Of a DNA stretch of 64,000 bases, positions 36,754-47,223 are shown piece after piece. The position numbers and the translations under genes are program-made. Positions within the stretch are counted from its first letter, which is position 1; each line of letters begins with the position of its first letter. Under the pieces are notes generated by a model that was not told the origin of the DNA, did not search any database, and saw only the letters and a list, made by a program, of their open reading frames with translations. Source of the DNA: Proteus columbae (lineage in GTDB: Bacteria > Pseudomonadota > Gammaproteobacteria > Enterobacterales > Enterobacteriaceae); NCBI RefSeq assembly GCF_009914335.1, contig NZ_CP043925.1:2790001-2854000 (forward strand). Reading direction: 5' to 3'.

Positions 36754-37347
36754 ATGATAGAAGCCTCACTTTTTCAGCAAAGAGATGAAATACGCAAGTC
36801 TATCCGCCAAAAGAGACGCTTACTCACTCAAGAGCAACAGCAGGACGCTGCGCTAAAACTATGCGAGCAAGTTCTTACTCACCCTAAAATCAAACAAGCG
36901 CAGACGATTGCACTGTTTCTTTCTTTTGATGGTGAAATTGATACATCACCTTTGATCTCCCAGCTATGGGCATTAAATAAACAAGTTTGCTTACCTGTAT
37001 TGCATCCCTTTCATCGCCATCACCTCCTTTTTTTACGCTACACACCGTCTACTACATTAGTAAAAAATCGCTTTAATATTTCAGAGCCGCCTTTAAATGT
37101 GAACATGGTGATTCCTATCTCTAGTATTGATATTATTTTTACGCCGTTAGTAGCTTTTGATGAACAAGGTCAACGATTAGGTATGGGGGGCGGTTTTTAC
37201 GATAGAACACTAGAAAACTGGCAACAAAAATCATTTTACCCAATGGGATTAGCGCATACTTGCCAACAAGTTGCTCACCTTCCTATTGCAAATTGGGATG
37301 TGCCATTACCTGAAATTATTACACCAGAAAAGATCTGGCATTTTTAG
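36754..37347 (+). CDS. ygfA: 5-formyltetrahydrofolate cyclo-ligase
   Basis: Cytoplasmic ATP-dependent enzyme turning 5-formyl-THF into 5,10-methenyl-THF, which recycles an inhibitory folate formed in serine/glycine metabolism. 197 residues: basic N-terminus with RKSIRQKRR, and the substrate/ATP loop RLGMGGGFYDRTL. Also called fau; linked to persister formation in E. coli. The ribosome site is weak. The adjacent gcv and serA genes act in the same folate economy. Confidence 0.94.
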   Translation: MIEASLFQQRDEIRKSIRQKRRLLTQEQQQDAALKLCEQVLTHPKIKQAQTIALFLSFDGEIDTSPLISQLWALNKQVCLPVLHPFHRHHLLFLRYTPSTTLVKNRFNISEPPLNVNMVIPISSIDIIFTPLVAFDEQGQRLGMGGGFYDRTLENWQQKSFYPMGLAHTCQQVAHLPIANWDVPLPEIITPEKIWHF

Positions 37348-37470
37348 TTTTGTATTAGTACTAGATTAAGATTAATAATTATCATCTGTGTTTTTTTATA
37401 TTTTTGATAAAAAAAATAATATTAAATACCTTTTTATATTTTTCAGCTATACAAAAGGTATTTTATTGTC

Positions 37471-39528
37471 ATGGATAATAAAACAGAAAGTCACCTAATA
37501 AAAAGCATTAGTATTATTATCAATCTAACTAAAAAGAGAGAAATAGAAATAAAAAAAGACTCTAATATAAACTCATTAGAAAATGAACATCAATTTAAAC
37601 TAAAAAAAACAAAAAAATCACTTATTTTAAAAAAAATAGAACATCACATTATTTTTTTAGATAATAAAAACAACACATTTATATTATTAAAAAAAAATGA
37701 AAACACATATCTGATTTATAATCTGCAAACAGATAAAACAGAAAATCTAAGTCAAAGCCAATTCAATTCATTAAACATTACACAATGTTATTACCTTTGC
37801 TTTAAAGAAAATCCATTTTTTAGTCTCTCATGGTTTTTTACAGTAATAAAGAAATACAAACTTATCTTTATAAATATCCTTTTTTACTCACTCATTCTTC
37901 AACTATTAATGCTCACATCGCCTTTTATAATACAAATTATTATGGATAAAGTGATTATCCATCAGTCTCTATCAACACTAGATGTTTTAATTATTGGTTT
38001 AATTTTTATTGCTATTCTAGAAGGGACACTAAAAGGAATTCGAGAATATATTTATCAACACACAGCAAATAAAATTGATATAACGTTAAGTCTAAAACTC
38101 GCTCAACACTTGTTTAGACTTCCTATCGGCTATTTTAAATCACGTCAAACCGGTGCCATTGTTGCTCGAATAAAAGAATTAGATATTATACGAGAATTTA
38201 TAACAAAAACACTGTTACTGTTATTTGTTGATTCTTCTTTTATTTTTTTATTTATATTTGCAATGGCAATATTATCGCTAAAGCTAACATTAATATTTAT
38301 TTCGACAATTCCTCTTTATCTTATTTTAGCTAAATTACTTGCCCCAAAAATAGAATTTGCAGTTCAGCATCTTTATCAAAAAGTTGCAGTCAATACTGCC
38401 TTTCTTACTGAAAGCTTAGGTGGTATTGAGACAATTAAAAGCCTTTCTCTTGAGCCAAGATTTACACAACAATGGTATACACAAATACATAAACTAACAG
38501 GTGAAAGCGAAAAGCTTCAAAATATTGATAATTTATCTCGCTTTATTGTGTCATTTATAAATAAAACAACAGTTGCACTACTCTTATGGGTAGGGGCTTG
38601 TGAAGTTATTTCGCTCTCAATGACAATAGGTCAGCTTATTGCTTTTACGATGCTACTTGGCTATTGCTTACAACCTTTAGCGACAGCTATTGATGTTTGG
38701 GGAAAATATATCAAAACAAAAACAGCAATCTACAACTTACAAGATATACTTAACCTTCCTAAAGAACAAAATAGTTCAATATTAGAAACAAATATTAAGG
38801 GGGGAATTACCTTTGATAATGTCAGTTTTCATTATCAAAATCATACGCCTGCTATTTTAAATAATATTTCATTACATATAAAAAGACATGAAATTATTGG
38901 TATTGTTGGAACATCAGGATCAGGAAAAAGTACTTTAGCACGCATGATCTCAGGTCTTTATATTCCACAATCAGGTCATGTCACACTTGATAATATTCCT
39001 CTTTCACAACTTAATTTAAATAGAGTACGCCAGCAAATAGGTATTATTCTACAACAAAATTTTTTATTTAATCTCAGTGTGTTTGATAATATCCGACTCA
39101 CTCGACAAAATGCCTCTTTAGAAGACGTTATTTACGTAGCAAAACTAACGGGTGCTCATGAATTTATTTTAAAACTACCATTAGGTTATGACACTATTAT
39201 TGCAGAGGGAGGACAATCCTTATCAGGAGGACAACGCCAACGTATTGCGATTGCAAGAGCCTTATTATCTTCGCCTAAAATTTTAATCTTTGATGAAGCC
39301 ACCAGCGCATTAGATGATGAATCTCAGGCTATTATCCAAGAGCACCTTCCTCTTATTGCAAAAGAGAGAACCGTTATCATTATTGCTCATCGACTTTCAA
39401 CGGTGAGAACTTGCCATCGTATTATTGTGTTGGAAAAAGGCAACCTTATTGAAGAAGGAACACATAAGGAATTAATTGCAAAAAATAGCCACTACAAAAA
39501 ACTTTGGCAACGTCAACAAGGATGTTGA
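37471..39528 (+). CDS. Type I secretion ABC transporter, first ATPase
   Basis: A 685-residue inner-membrane ABC exporter of the HlyB/RtxB type. Order: a degenerate C39-peptidase-like domain (about 1-130, very Lys/Ile/Asn-rich, no catalytic Cys), six membrane helices (about 135-420), then the ATPase: Walker A GTSGSGKST (about 480), signature LSGGQRQRIAIARALL (about 585) and Walker B ILIFDEATSALD. The missing Cys means it does not trim leader peptides. Locally even more A-rich than its neighbours, pointing to acquired DNA. HlyD-type gene follows at once. Confidence 0.88.
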   Translation: MDNKTESHLIKSISIIINLTKKREIEIKKDSNINSLENEHQFKLKKTKKSLILKKIEHHIIFLDNKNNTFILLKKNENTYLIYNLQTDKTENLSQSQFNSLNITQCYYLCFKENPFFSLSWFFTVIKKYKLIFINILFYSLILQLLMLTSPFIIQIIMDKVIIHQSLSTLDVLIIGLIFIAILEGTLKGIREYIYQHTANKIDITLSLKLAQHLFRLPIGYFKSRQTGAIVARIKELDIIREFITKTLLLLFVDSSFIFLFIFAMAILSLKLTLIFISTIPLYLILAKLLAPKIEFAVQHLYQKVAVNTAFLTESLGGIETIKSLSLEPRFTQQWYTQIHKLTGESEKLQNIDNLSRFIVSFINKTTVALLLWVGACEVISLSMTIGQLIAFTMLLGYCLQPLATAIDVWGKYIKTKTAIYNLQDILNLPKEQNSSILETNIKGGITFDNVSFHYQNHTPAILNNISLHIKRHEIIGIVGTSGSGKSTLARMISGLYIPQSGHVTLDNIPLSQLNLNRVRQQIGIILQQNFLFNLSVFDNIRLTRQNASLEDVIYVAKLTGAHEFILKLPLGYDTIIAEGGQSLSGGQRQRIAIARALLSSPKILIFDEATSALDDESQAIIQEHLPLIAKERTVIIIAHRLSTVRTCHRIIVLEKGNLIEEGTHKELIAKNSHYKKLWQRQQGC

Positions 39529-39530
39529 GT

Positions 39531-40892
39531 ATGAACCTAAATATAAAATCTGCACTTTCTAAAGTATTTCATCGTAATAAAAAGAATATTAATTATGATT
39601 TCTACCCTAATCATATTGCACTTATTGAAAAACCTTTAACGCCATATAGTCGTTATATTGCGTCAATTATTTCATTCAGTGTTATCGCTTTTCTTATGTG
39701 GGCCTATTTAGGTAAATTAAATGTGCAATCATCTGCAACAGGTAAACTTATTGTTGCAGGGCATTCTCAAGTTATTCAAATTTATGAGCATAGCCGCCTT
39801 GCTGTCCTTCATGTAAAAGAGGGACAAAAAGTAAATCAAGGTGATGCATTATTAACACTCGATATACTGGGTGTTGATGAGGAAGTTAAGGGAATACAGA
39901 AAAAAATAGATAGCCTGCTGTTACTTAAACTTCGTTATCAAGCATTAAGCCAAGAAACATCTCCACAAAAACTTTATCATTTTAATAAATTAGATGAAAA
40001 AACAAAAAAATCCATTCTTATCAGTTACCAAAAAGAAAAAGATGAATTTGAAAGTAATATAAATTTAATTGATGCCGAAATCGAGGTTAATAATAAAAAT
40101 CAAACCATGATCCATAATGAACTATTATCATTAAATATATTAAAGGAAAATATTAAACAACGTTTTATTCTTAAGAAAAAGCTCTTTATAAAAAAAATAA
40201 TTAGCCAAATGGAATATCTAGAAAATGAAAAAGAGTTATTAGAAATAAACCGAGTCATTACAATTAAGAATGCTGAATATCAACTTATTAAGAGTCAAGA
40301 GAAAAAACTAAATGAAAATTTAGATAATTTGGAGAAGCAGAAAAAATTAGAATGGCATGATAAATATAAACAGTATGAAAGTGAACTATTAATTTATAGC
40401 CAAAATCTTAATCATGCCCAAAAACGACAACAGCTAAAAATCGTCCGTTCTCCCGTTGCTGGTACTGTACAACAAATCACAAATTACACACTTGGCAGTA
40501 TCTTACAACCATCACAACAAGTGATGACGATAATCCCTGATAATCAACACAATATAGCAGAAGTTAATATTCTCAATAAAGATATTGGTTTTATTCATGT
40601 AGGGCAAAAAGCAATGATAAAAATAGATGCTTTTCCTTACACTCGTTATGGCACCTTAGAAGGAAATATAACTAATATCGCCAGAGATTCCGTTCAACAT
40701 GAGCAGCTAGGTTTAGTTTATCCCGCAACAATTGAACTAAATACGCAAATGATAGAAAGCAATAATCAACAATATAACCTTGCTCCAGGAATGTCTTTAA
40801 TCGCTGAAATTATTATCGATAGACGTCGTGTTATTGACTATTTCTTAAGCCCAATAGAAGTTTACCGTCATAACGCACTAACAGAAAAATAA
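39531..40892 (+). CDS. HlyD-family membrane fusion protein
   Basis: Periplasmic adaptor that bridges the ABC exporter to an outer-membrane TolC-type channel. 453 residues: one N-terminal membrane anchor (about 50-70; YIASIISFSVIAFLMWAYLG), lipoyl half (GKLIVAGHSQVIQIYEHSRLAVLHVKEGQKV), long coiled-coil hairpin (about 130-300), second lipoyl half (IVRSPVAGTVQQI) and a beta-barrel C-terminal region. The chosen ATG has AAGG nine bases before; two other in-frame starts overlap the ABC gene end. Middle gene of the ABC-HlyD-ABC cassette. Confidence 0.88.
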   Translation: MNLNIKSALSKVFHRNKKNINYDFYPNHIALIEKPLTPYSRYIASIISFSVIAFLMWAYLGKLNVQSSATGKLIVAGHSQVIQIYEHSRLAVLHVKEGQKVNQGDALLTLDILGVDEEVKGIQKKIDSLLLLKLRYQALSQETSPQKLYHFNKLDEKTKKSILISYQKEKDEFESNINLIDAEIEVNNKNQTMIHNELLSLNILKENIKQRFILKKKLFIKKIISQMEYLENEKELLEINRVITIKNAEYQLIKSQEKKLNENLDNLEKQKKLEWHDKYKQYESELLIYSQNLNHAQKRQQLKIVRSPVAGTVQQITNYTLGSILQPSQQVMTIIPDNQHNIAEVNILNKDIGFIHVGQKAMIKIDAFPYTRYGTLEGNITNIARDSVQHEQLGLVYPATIELNTQMIESNNQQYNLAPGMSLIAEIIIDRRRVIDYFLSPIEVYRHNALTEK

Positions 40893-40908
40893 TAAGATGC
40901 TGAATATC

Positions 40909-43020
40909 ATGAATAATATTAATTTAGAGAAAGAAAAAAAATATCACTCATCAATTATTGATGGACTAATTTATTTTTCAAAAACACAAAGTGGAAAGAT
41001 AAAAAAATAGCAAGTTATTCATTTTCTGGGTAAAGAAGATCATCTTAATAAATGGGATATTCTTGAAGCCATTCAACTTTTGGAATTAAAAGGTGATTTC
41101 TGCTTATTCGATTATAATGAGCATTTTATTATCGATACCCTTATAGAAATAAATGATTCTTGGTATATATTAAAAAAAATAAAAGAAAAAACATTAATTA
41201 TTATAAATCCTAAAAATAATATAAAAACCGAACATATCATTGATAAAGAAAAAAAGCTTAATACATTACAACTTATTGCTAAAGAGCCCTCTTCATCATT
41301 ATCAAAATTTAATCTAAATTGGTTTATTCCTTCTATACTAAAGCAGAAAAAATCATTATTCCTGTTTTTTATTTTATCTTGTTGCATTCAACTTTTTGCT
41401 CTAGTGAATCCCATTATTTTTGAAAAATTTATCGATACCGTTTTAACGGGGAGAAATTTATCTAATTTACATCTATTTGGCTGTCTATTCGTCTTAATTG
41501 CTATCACGGAACCCATATATCTTTTTTTGCGAGATAAGTTATATGCATTTATATCTTGTCAATTAAGTGCTGAATTTTCAGGAAAAGCGTATCAACATCT
41601 CGTCCGCTTACCGAGTCATTTTTTTACTCAACGCCCATCTGGACAAATCATTGCTCGTATACAAGAGCTTTCACATATCAGACAATTTATTACTGGTTCA
41701 GCATTGATGATGGTGCTTGATCTTATTTTTATTGCTGTGTTTATCTTTGTGATGTTTATTTATTCATCAACCTTAACGTGGATAACATTAAGTTCTTTAG
41801 TTCTTTATTTTATATTTTGGCTTATTCTAGGACCTATCATTCGTTATTGGGTAAAGCAAGAATATCAAACCAACGCAGATAATATTAGTCTACTGACAGA
41901 AGCGATAAATGGCATAGAAACCATTAAAGTGACGGCGACAGAAAATCATTTTATAGAAAAGTGGCAATACAAGTTGACCGATCACATCAATAAACGTTTT
42001 TCAGGTGCTAAAAAAGCGTTATTCGCTCAGCAATTTATTTTTATTATTCATAAGATCACTACTGCAATTATTTTATGGCAAGGCGTCAATTTCATTATTA
42101 ATGCACAAATGACCGTAGGTGAACTTATCGCGTTTAATTTATTTGCCGCCCATATTACACAACCTATTTTACGTTTAGCGCAATGTTGGCAAGATTTTCA
42201 ACAAACATCCATTTCTTTGCGCCGTATTGGTGATATTTTAAGTAATCCCACAGAACACCAATACCAAGGATTAGCTACCGTTCCTAAAATAACAGGGAGC
42301 ATTACTTTTTCAAATGTCTATTTTCGTTACACAGACAAGACACCTGATGTTATTGAGTCACTTTCTTTATCTATTCCAGCAGGGAAATTTATTGGTATTA
42401 CAGGGCGTTCTGGCTCAGGAAAAAGTACTCTTACTCGCTTAATTCAACGTTTCTATACGCCCCAACAAGGAAAAATTTATATTGATGGCATGGATTTAGC
42501 TATCGCTGATCCTTTATCTCTACGCCAAAGCATGAGTATCGTTTTACAAGAGAGCTTTTTATTTAGTGGCTCTATTTTTGAAAATATTCATTTATCAAAA
42601 CCGAATGCGAGTGAAGAAGAAATAACAGAAGCGGCTCGACTTGCTGGCGCTTTAGATTTTATTAATCAACTTCCTTTAGGATTTAATACACAAGTAGGAG
42701 AAAGAGGCGCTAATTTATCAGGCGGGCAACGCCAGCGTATTGCACTTGCTAGAGCCTTATTAACTAATCCACGTATTCTTATTTTAGATGAAGCAACATC
42801 TGCATTAGACTATGAGTCTGAAGCACAAATTTTAGCGAATTTACCTCAAATTTGTAAAAACAGAACCGTAATAAGTATTGCACACCGTCTTAATACATTA
42901 GCGCATTCAGATTATATTTATGTAATAGATAAAGGGCAGGTATTAGAAGAAGGCTCTCACTCCCATTTATTAGAAAACCAAGCACTCTATTACCAATTAT
43001 GGCAGCAACAAATTCAATAA
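40909..43020 (+). pseudogene. Second type I secretion ABC transporter, in-frame amber codon
   Basis: An RtxE/HlyB-like ABC exporter. From MNNINLEKEKK the frame runs 33 codons to a TAG at 41008-41010, then continues open in the same frame to 43020. The residues on both sides (DGLIYFSKTQSGKIKK and QVIHFLGKEDHLNKWD) form one coherent C39-like domain, so the TAG looks like a point mutation. Membrane domain and ATPase are intact: Walker A GRSGSGKST, LSGGQRQRIALARALL, ILILDEATSALD. A TTG at 41080 could restart translation. Another in-frame ATG four codons upstream is possible. Alternatives: suppression or strain variation. Confidence 0.75.
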
Positions 43021-43042
43021 ATAAAGATTAAAAGATACAAAA

Positions 43043-43064
43043 AAGGCTCGATATTTCGAGCCTT
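43043..43064. terminator. Terminator between the secretion cassette and serA
   Basis: AAGGCTCGA and TCGAGCCTT form a perfect 9-bp stem with a TATT loop; an A-run lies on the left, so it mostly serves the leftward serA gene. Confidence 0.85.
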
Positions 43065-43092
43065 CAATATATTACGAATAATTTATTAATAA

Positions 43093-44343
43093 TTAGTAAA
43101 GCATACGAGCGCGGATTGTTCCCGGTAATGCTTTGATTTTTTGTAACACTAACTCAGCTTGAGCTTTCGTTTGTGTTGTAATATCGATCACAACATAACC
43201 TACGTTACCTGACGTACGTAAATATTGCGCGGCTACGTTGATATTTTCTTCAGTAAACACTTTGTTGATGCTATTCATCATACCTGGGCGGTTTTCATGA
43301 ATATGCAGTAAACGGTTTACATCGTCGCCGTGGCTTGGCAGTGATACTTCTGGGAAATTAACAGCAGATAATGTAGAGCCGTTATCTGAATATTTCGCTA
43401 ATTTACCCGCAACTTCATAGCCAATGTTTTCTTGCGCTTCTTGAGTTGAACCACCGATATGTGGTGTTAATATCACATTGTCAAATTTGATAAGTTCAGA
43501 AACAAACGGATCGTTAGGATCGTTATTCGCACCCGGCTCTGATGGGAATACGTCAACCGCAGCACCAGATAAATGTTTTGATTCTAACGCTTGAGCCAAT
43601 GCAGGAATATCAACCACCGTACCACGAGAAGCGTTGACAAGAATTGCTCCCGGCTTCATGCGCTGAATTTCTTCATGTCCAATCATATTCTTGGTTGATG
43701 GTGTTTCTGGCACATGTAAGCTGACAATGTCACACATATTCAACAGTTCAGAGAGATGACGAATTTGCGTTGCATTACCTAATGGCAGTTTGTTTTCAAT
43801 ATCATAGAAATAAACATCTAAACCCACACTTTCGGCTAAAATACCTAATTGTGTGCCAATGTGACCATAACCAATAATACCCAGTTTTTTACCTCGTGCT
43901 TCAAAACAGCCTTTGGCTTGTTTATCCCAAACACCACGATGGGCTTTCGCATTGGCTTCAGGAATACGACGCAATAATAACAGTAATTCGCCAAGCACCA
44001 TCTCAGCCACGGAACGGGTGTTTGAGAAAGGTGCGTTGAAAACAGGAATACCACGACGGGCAGCAGCCTCTAAATCAACCTGATTGGTACCAATACAAAA
44101 GCACCCCACTGCAACTAATTTTTCAGCCGCAGCAAAAATCTCTTCCGTTAAATGAGTGCGGGAACGAAGACCAACAAAACGTGCATCACGGATAGCTTCT
44201 TTTAATTCTTCGTCCGATAATGCACCTTTGTGATATTCAATATTGGTATAACCCGCAGCTCTTAAATTTTCTACTGCACTTTGGTGCACACCTTCGAGGA
44301 GTAGAAACTTTATTTTTTCTTTTTCCAAAGATACTTTGACCAT
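43093..44343 (-). CDS. serA: D-3-phosphoglycerate dehydrogenase
   Basis: First step of serine synthesis, oxidising 3-phosphoglycerate with NAD; serine-inhibited. 416 residues (E. coli 410): substrate domain with GLRSRTHLTEE, NAD-binding domain (KLGIIGYGHIGTQLGI), catalytic His in LTPHIGGSTQEAQENIG, and C-terminal ACT domain (LLHIHENRPGMMNSINKVF) for allosteric serine. AGGG precedes the start. A CRP-like site lies 194 bases upstream. Confidence 0.97.
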   Translation of the reverse strand: MVKVSLEKEKIKFLLLEGVHQSAVENLRAAGYTNIEYHKGALSDEELKEAIRDARFVGLRSRTHLTEEIFAAAEKLVAVGCFCIGTNQVDLEAAARRGIPVFNAPFSNTRSVAEMVLGELLLLLRRIPEANAKAHRGVWDKQAKGCFEARGKKLGIIGYGHIGTQLGILAESVGLDVYFYDIENKLPLGNATQIRHLSELLNMCDIVSLHVPETPSTKNMIGHEEIQRMKPGAILVNASRGTVVDIPALAQALESKHLSGAAVDVFPSEPGANNDPNDPFVSELIKFDNVILTPHIGGSTQEAQENIGYEVAGKLAKYSDNGSTLSAVNFPEVSLPSHGDDVNRLLHIHENRPGMMNSINKVFTEENINVAAQYLRTSGNVGYVVIDITTQTKAQAELVLQKIKALPGTIRARMLY

Positions 44344-44536
44344 TTACCCTGCCCTATCGTTATTACATTTAATGAAAAACAAAATCCTGTCTCAACAACA
44401 TAACAAAAATAGATTTTGTGGCAATACAACCGATTGCTGTGATGACAGAATAAGCGGTAAAGAAAGCGATTTTCTACCGAGTAAAATGATTTTGACTTTG
44501 AAAATGGCAGGATTTTAAAGAGAGATATAACTGTCG

Positions 44537-44552
44537 TGTGATATATATCACT
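44537..44552 (-). promoter_or_regulatory. CRP-like site upstream of serA
   Basis: TGTGA-TATATA-TCACT matches the CRP core TGTGA-N6-TCACA at 9 of 10 bases. It lies in the serA-rpiA intergenic region, about 194 bases before the serA start. CRP involvement at serA is described in E. coli as I recall. Confidence 0.6.
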
Positions 44553-44582
44553 GAATTTGCAGTTTCTAAAATAATTTAAAAA

Positions 44583-44604
44583 ATAGGTAGCCATCGCTAC
44601 CTAT
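44583..44604 (-). terminator. Terminator after rpiA
   Basis: ATAGGTAGC pairs with GCTACCTAT around a 4-base loop; the minus strand continues TTTTTTAAATTATTTT. Confidence 0.85.
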
Positions 44605-44615
44605 CTTAAAAAGAA

Positions 44616-45272
44616 TTACTTAATGGTTTTCACACCTTCAGAGGTACCCATTAAAACAACATTCGCACCACGGTTAGCAAATAATCCTACGGTTACAACA
44701 CCTGGAATACTGTTAATTTTGTTTTCCAGTTCAATAGGATTAAGAATAGTTAAGTTATGAACGTCTAAAATAACGTTACCGTTATCCGTTACCACATTTT
44801 CACGATATTCAGGTAAACCACCTAACTTAACGAGTTCACGCGCAACATAAGAGCGCGCCATTGGGATCACCTCTACGGGGAGTGGGAATTTACCTAATAC
44901 GTCGACTTGTTTAGATTCATCAACAATACAGATAAATGTTTTCGCTACACCTGCGATAATTTTTTCACGGGTTAATGCTGCTCCGCCACCTTTGATCATT
45001 TGCATGTGATGGTTAATTTCATCAGCACCATCAACATAAATGTCTAAAGAGTCAACTTCATTACAATCAAAAACAGGAATGCCGTAACTTTTTAATTTTG
45101 CAGTTGATGCTTCTGAACTTGAAACAGTGCCTTCGATTTGACCTTTCATTGTTGCTAATGCATCAATAAAGTGAGAAGCCGTAGAGCCAGTACCGACACC
45201 CACAATCGTGCCTGGTTTTACATATTCAAGCGCCGCCCAACCTACTGCTTTTTTCAATTCATCCTGAGTCAT
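44616..45272 (-). CDS. rpiA: Ribose-5-phosphate isomerase A
   Basis: Interconverts ribose-5-phosphate and ribulose-5-phosphate in the pentose phosphate pathway. 218 residues (E. coli 219). Motifs: [15 protein letters not shown] (phosphate loop), DGADEIN with the catalytic Asp region, and [12 protein letters not shown]. Same strand as serA but with its own terminator. Divergent from argP, as in E. coli. Confidence 0.97.
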   Translation of the reverse strand: MTQDELKKAVGWAALEYVKPGTIVGVGTGSTASHFIDALATMKGQIEGTVSSSEASTAKLKSYGIPVFDCNEVDSLDIYVDGADEINHHMQMIKGGGAALTREKIIAGVAKTFICIVDESKQVDVLGKFPLPVEVIPMARSYVARELVKLGGLPEYRENVVTDNGNVILDVHNLTILNPIELENKINSIPGVVTVGLFANRGANVVLMGTSEGVKTIK

Positions 45273-45432
45273 TTAAAAAACCTTATTTATCACGTTAATG
45301 GACTAAGAATAGCATATCGCATTCAAAACTAGCACGAGACACATCAAAAACTGAGAAGCAACATTTTAACTCATTACAACGAAAAATATGGCATAGTAAG
45401 CAATAGAATATAAAATCGAAGAGAGTCTGTTA

Positions 45433-46332
45433 ATGAAACGCCCTGATTATCGAGCATTGCAAGCCCTTGATGCCGTCATTCGAGAACGTGGCTTTGAAAG
45501 AGCCGCGCAAAAGTTATGTATTACACAATCTGCCGTTTCACAGCGTATCAAACAATTAGAAAACTTATTCGGGCAACCGCTATTAGTCAGAACTGTTCCA
45601 CCTCAACCCACTGAGCAAGGACAAAAATTATTAGCGCTATTGCATCAAGTAGAATTACTTGAAGAACAATGGTTAGGTGATGAAAATAGCGGTTCTACGC
45701 CTCTTTTACTCTCTTTGGCTGTGAATGCTGACAGTTTAGCAACATGGTTATTGCCTGCTTTACATCCCGTATTAACGCAACTGCCTATTCGTCTCAATAT
45801 TCAAGTAGAAGATGAAACTCGTACTCAAGAGCGATTAAGACGAGGCGAAGTGGTTGGTGCAATCAGTATTCAGCCACAAGCACTACCAAGTTGCCTTGTT
45901 GATCAATTAGGCGCTCTCGATTACCTATTCGTTGCTTCTCCTGACTTTGCTCAACGCTACTTTTCCAATGGCGTAACAAAATCTTCGTTATTAAAAGCGC
46001 CAGCAGTCGCATTTGACCATCTTGATGATATGCATCAGGCATTTTTACAACAAAATTTCGGCTTATCACCCGGTAGTGTGCCGTGTCATATTGTGAACTC
46101 ATCTGAAGCCTTTGTGCAATTAGCTAAACAAGGTTCAACCTGTTGTATGATCCCTCATCTGCAAATTGCTAATGAACTAAAAAGCGGGGAATTGGTTGAT
46201 TTAACGCCAGGGCTTTGCCAGCGACGTATGCTTTATTGGCACCGATTTGCGCCAGAAAGTAGAACCATGAGAAAAGTGACAGACGCACTCATTGATTTTG
46301 GCCGTAAAGTTTTAAAACAGGATGAAGAGTAA
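45433..46332 (+). CDS. argP: LysR-type regulator ArgP (IciA)
   Basis: Lysine/arginine-sensing LysR-family activator of argO and other genes; earlier described as inhibitor of replication initiation. 299 residues: N-terminal winged HTH ([35 protein letters not shown]) and a periplasmic-binding-like effector domain. Its likely target argO is 900 bases away on the opposite strand, separated by yggE. Ended by a strong terminator. Confidence 0.95.
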   Translation: MKRPDYRALQALDAVIRERGFERAAQKLCITQSAVSQRIKQLENLFGQPLLVRTVPPQPTEQGQKLLALLHQVELLEEQWLGDENSGSTPLLLSLAVNADSLATWLLPALHPVLTQLPIRLNIQVEDETRTQERLRRGEVVGAISIQPQALPSCLVDQLGALDYLFVASPDFAQRYFSNGVTKSSLLKAPAVAFDHLDDMHQAFLQQNFGLSPGSVPCHIVNSSEAFVQLAKQGSTCCMIPHLQIANELKSGELVDLTPGLCQRRMLYWHRFAPESRTMRKVTDALIDFGRKVLKQDEE

Positions 46333-46359
46333 TACGCTATTTCATCTTATTAACACAAA

Positions 46360-46386
46360 AAATAGGCTTCATATTGAAGCCTATTT
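46360..46386. terminator. Terminator between argP and yggE
   Basis: AAATAGGCTTCA and TGAAGCCTATTT, a perfect 12-bp stem with a 3-base loop, followed by GTTTTT on the plus strand and A/T-rich on the other side. Confidence 0.86.
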
Positions 46387-46404
46387 GTTTTTATCACCAC
46401 ATGA

Positions 46405-47139
46405 TTATTTAGTGCGTTTTAATTCAAAAACGACATCAACATAATCTTTAAACTCAATGCTTTGCTGTTCATAGGTTTCTTGCACAGCAGCAGGTGCTTG
46501 TGCTTTTAATGCCATTGCATCCATGCGCACTTGTGCGATTGGATAAGGTGTGGCTTCTGGCGCACGATAGCTCACGCTATAAACAGCACCTAAATCTGCA
46601 CCGAAACCTTTTGCTACTGACGTTGCTTGATCAATTGCATTTTTAATCGCAACTTCTCGTGCTTTTGTTTTGTATTGTTCTGGATTATTGACACCAAATT
46701 CAACGTTATTAATCTCATTTAAACCAGCTGCTAATGCGCCATCAAGCAACGTATTAAGCTGTTCTAATTTCTTAATTTTAACATTAACAGTACGTGTTGC
46801 GGTATAACCATTAATCACTGAACGCTCTGCTTTTTTATCGTACTCATAGTTTGGTTGAGTACGGATATTAGCAGCATCAATATCTTCTTTAACAACACCA
46901 TTTTCTTTTAAGAAGGCAAAATATTTTGCAACACGCTCATCAACTTGTTTCTTAGCCTGAGCTGCATCTTTTGCTCTTTCGTTAACCTGAATATTTAATG
47001 TTGCCATATCAGGAGCGGCTTTAATTGTCGCATTACCCGATGTTGTGATATGAGGCCCTTCTGGCTCAGACGCCGCTAATGCAAAAGAAGGTAATCCCAG
47101 CGTAAACACGGATGCTAATACAATTGCTTTTAATTTCAC
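46405..47139 (-). CDS. yggE: Oxidative-stress-related SIMPL-domain protein YggE
   Basis: Periplasmic SIMPL (DUF541) protein reported to lower oxidative stress in E. coli; mechanism unknown. 244 residues: signal peptide ending ALA/A, then GPHITTSGNATIKAAPDMATLNIQV, NIRTQPNYEYDKK and QETYEQQSIEFKDYVDVVFEL. The start is a GTG (then KLKAIVLAS) with GGGGG five bases before; upstream in-frame ATGs give an atypical N-terminus. It lies between argP and argO as in E. coli. Confidence 0.92.
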   Translation of the reverse strand: MKLKAIVLASVFTLGLPSFALAASEPEGPHITTSGNATIKAAPDMATLNIQVNERAKDAAQAKKQVDERVAKYFAFLKENGVVKEDIDAANIRTQPNYEYDKKAERSVINGYTATRTVNVKIKKLEQLNTLLDGALAAGLNEINNVEFGVNNPEQYKTKAREVAIKNAIDQATSVAKGFGADLGAVYSVSYRAPEATPYPIAQVRMDAMALKAQAPAAVQETYEQQSIEFKDYVDVVFELKRTK

Positions 47140-47223
47140 AAAAACCCCCGACATAATAAAATTTAAGACCATCTTTTATGGCTAAGAAGAACCTTAGCAT
47201 ATCTGATGTAAAGTTCTTTAAGA

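Noticed and set aside
37471..43020. A complete toxin secretion locus
   Set aside because: No RTX nonapeptide repeats, acyltransferase or TolC-type gene is present; only the transport parts can be supported.
44336..44594. Open frames in the serA-rpiA intergenic region
   Set aside because: Antisense to each other, no ribosome sites, and they cover the CRP-like site and the rpiA terminator.
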